64,000 bases of DNA, taken from assembly GCA_011947345.1 (NCBI GenBank), contig JAAVTG010000428.1, forward strand, positions 26,383 through 90,382, read 5' to 3'. Under the pieces are notes generated by a model. That model saw only the letters and a program-made list of their open reading frames with translations, had not been told where the DNA came from and searched no databases. Shown one piece after another: positions 62,032 through 64,000 of this stretch (position 1 is its first letter; every line of letters starts with the position of its first letter). The position numbers were made by a program, and so were the translations under genes. This stretch comes from Phytophthora quininea. Taxonomy: Eukaryota; Oomycota; Peronosporomycetes; Peronosporales; Peronosporaceae.

Positions 62032-64000
62032 TCAATTTCTTTTTCGTCTTCTTCGTTTGGTTTTCCGTTGGTTTTCAAATTCCGCGATCAAGTTTGGAAT
62101 TTGTGATAAGTTCTCGACTGGTTCCCAAGTCGGGTCTTCTTCTCCCACCCACTCCACCAGAAACTGCACGCGCCGTTTTCGTGTTCGTTTCCCGAGGAGT
62201 CGATTCACGAGTTGGCCGATACTTCCGTCGGCCATTACCACATCATGGGGCGGGAACTTCGTGTCGGCGTGATGTAAGGTTTTAACGACCCCGTGTTAAA
62301 AACTGGATGGAGCTTGTTTCCTGACTGGATATTCAGCTCATATGCGTGGTTATGGATGCGTCGGACAACACTGTATGGTCCAATCCACTTCGGCCCCAAT
62401 TTCGACGAATTTGGCAACCCTGTGTTTTGGGTCCAAATGCTGCGTGCTAAGGTACACACGATCGCCGACTTGGAATTCTTGCTCTTGACGATTGTGGTTG
62501 TACACATCTTTCATCCGCTCTTGTGCCTGCGCTAGAGCTTCACGACATCGCAACAGTATTGCAGCTTGTTTCTCTTGGAATTCGACTCCACGTTTGCTGA
62601 TGACCACTCCCTTTAGTTGCTCCGTGGTCAATTGCAGAGGGTTCAAAGGAACGTATCCCAGGTCTGCCTCGAAGGGAGTAGTCTTCGTGCTCGAATTCAC
62701 GGTCGAGTTAACTGCAAACTCTGCGTTGGCAAGGTGGAGATCCCAGTCGTCCTGCTGTGGCCCCACAAAACTACGAAGATATTCTTCCAGCGTCCGATTC
62801 ATTCGTTCCGTCTGACCGTCGCCTTGAGCACGATGGGCTACCGTCATGTTCAGCGTCGTGCCGATGGACTTGAAAACGTACTGCCAAAAGGCAGACACGA
62901 ATTTGCGATCTCGATCGGACACGATGCTTGTCGGCATTCCGTGATGTCGCCAGATGTGGTCGATGAACAGACGAGCTACACCTTCTGCTGTTACCGTTTT
63001 CGTAGTCGGCACGAAGTGACATCTCTTGGTCAATCGGTCGACAACTACCCAGATCGAGTCTACTTTGCCCTTCGTGGGTGGTAGATCCGTGATGAAGTCC
63101 ATGGAAATGGATCGCCATCTTTCATCTGGTATACGAAGTGGTTCTAGGAGTCCTGGTGGTTTCGTCAACCGTGGCTTGTTCCGACGACATGGTTCACAGT
63201 CTGCAATGTACTTTTGAATCGACTTGAACATCTTGGACCAGTACCAATTTCGCGCTAGCGATAAGTACGTGCGCTCTGCACCGGGGTGGCCCCCGTAGTT
63301 GGACTCGTGACATTCGCCGATGATACGTAGACGAAGCTTCAGCGAGTTGGGAACTACGAGCCGAGGAACATCATCCACTGGGGATTGGTACCATAACAGA
63401 TCCTGAACCTCCGTGTAGTTCCTGTACTTCTTTCGCTGTTGCTTGGATTTCCGATGGTTCTCCATTTGCGCACGATCCCTGATGGCTGCCAAGATTGCAC
63501 GTGTCTCGCGGTCCTTTGAGTATGCTGCTTTGATGTCCTTAACCAAATCGCTGTCCGTCGCCACCTCCGTTATCTCTAGCTGGAACGACGAGTTGTTGAA
63601 GCTTGTGACACTTAGATCATGGAAGAACTTCGTCTCCGGTTGCAAGTCTAGTCGTCTGCTCAAGGCGTCAGCGATCCCATTCTTCGCGCCCGGAAGATGT
63701 GAGAATATCGGTTGATACTCGGCGAGGATGTCGTACCAGCGTGCAAGATGTCGATTTGCCATCTTTTGCGTAAAGAGCCCCTCGAGACTCTTGTGGTCTG
63801 TTTCCACTATTGGTGGTTTGTCCAAGCAATATATCCGGAAAGCGGCAAGTGCGTGTACAATGGCCAAAAGTTCTTGCTGCTGTGTTGGATAATTCAATTC
63901 GGCTGACTTCATCTTCCGGCTGGTATAAGCGAGTGGTCGTTCCACGCCGTCAACAACTTGGAAGAGAACGCCTCCAACCGCAAACTTGCTTGCGTCCGCA
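62032..64000 (-). mobile_element. second gypsy element, 3' part of pol, runs off the window
   Basis: The minus strand is open from the window edge to about 62420: RNase H (DASKFAVGGVLFQ, TDHKSLEGL, GIADALSRR) and the integrase zinc region (H..HPGAERTYL..YW..C..C). The DDE core is complete (SMDFITDLP, VSDRDRKF, QTERMNRTLEE). A shift near 62420 leads to GPYSVVRRIHNHAYEL (62507-62235), then another frame with a chromodomain (QFLVEWVGEEDPTWEPVENL), ending at 62032. The purine tract GAAAGGGGAAAG follows directly. It differs clearly from the gypsy at 20.6 kb. Confidence 0.92.

Noticed and set aside
1..64000. tRNA or rRNA genes
   Set aside because: I saw no cloverleaf or rRNA-like sequence by eye; the iMet anticodon-arm match at 12066 is a primer site, not a gene.

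Overview
The window looks like an accessory, transposon-rich stretch of an oomycete genome, most likely Phytophthora or a close relative. The reasons are secreted RxLR-dEER effectors with their typical layout, a Myb-like protein carrying a PMRISKKF motif that I know from oomycetes, short GT-AG introns with CTGAC/CTAAT-like branch points, ankyrin-repeat and PDR-type ABC transporter remnants, and a dense mix of copia, gypsy, LINE, hAT, piggyBac, Mutator-like (MULE) and pogo-like elements. These calls are read by eye; no database search was run.

Layout. 0-8 kb: effector fragments, an ankyrin pseudogene between two CT-rich repeats, a LINE tail, an aldo/keto reductase (AKR) with one frameshift, one apparently intact RxLR effector (5341-5805, minus), a tandemly duplicated divergent promoter, and a second broken effector. 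8-10.8 kb: arm A of an inverted duplication holding a broken effector and a Myb-like gene. 11.9-17.1 kb: copia element with near-identical LTRs. 17.3-19.3 kb: a nibrin/NBS1 gene (FHA, BRCT, MRE11-binding and C-terminal acidic motifs). 19.3-20.5 kb: a decayed jelly-roll/zinc-finger ORF. 20.6-27.3 kb: gypsy element with almost identical LTRs. 27.3-27.9 kb: truncated hAT. 27.9-30.4 kb: arm B of the inverted duplication. 30.4-40.9 kb: a LINE on the minus strand, split by a 4.19-kb piggyBac with TTAA on both sides. 40.9-46.9 kb: second copy of the AKR-effector-effector block, with a 4.27-kb hAT (8-bp target duplication) inside the AKR; this hAT carries an E(z)-like CXC-SET gene fragment. 46.9-48.9 kb: multi-exon coiled-coil/F-box gene. 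49-52.1 kb: mitochondrial Lon protease pseudogene split by a MULE. 52.5-59 kb: a rearranged second LINE, a pogo-like transposase and a second hAT. 59-60.2 kb: unrecognised fragments. 60.4-64 kb: the 3' part of a chromodomain gypsy with a tail-to-tail antisense ORF.

How it fits together. A block of AKR plus two divergently transcribed effectors was duplicated, and a third relic lies at the left edge. The two full copies differ by exchange of the effector C-terminal domain, promoter duplication and different small indels. Transposons then inserted into one another, and several insertions can be dated against each other because target duplications and empty sites are visible inside the window.

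Caution. Most frameshifts are single-base changes in or near homopolymer runs. Some genes called broken may be intact in the organism if the assembly consensus has indel errors.
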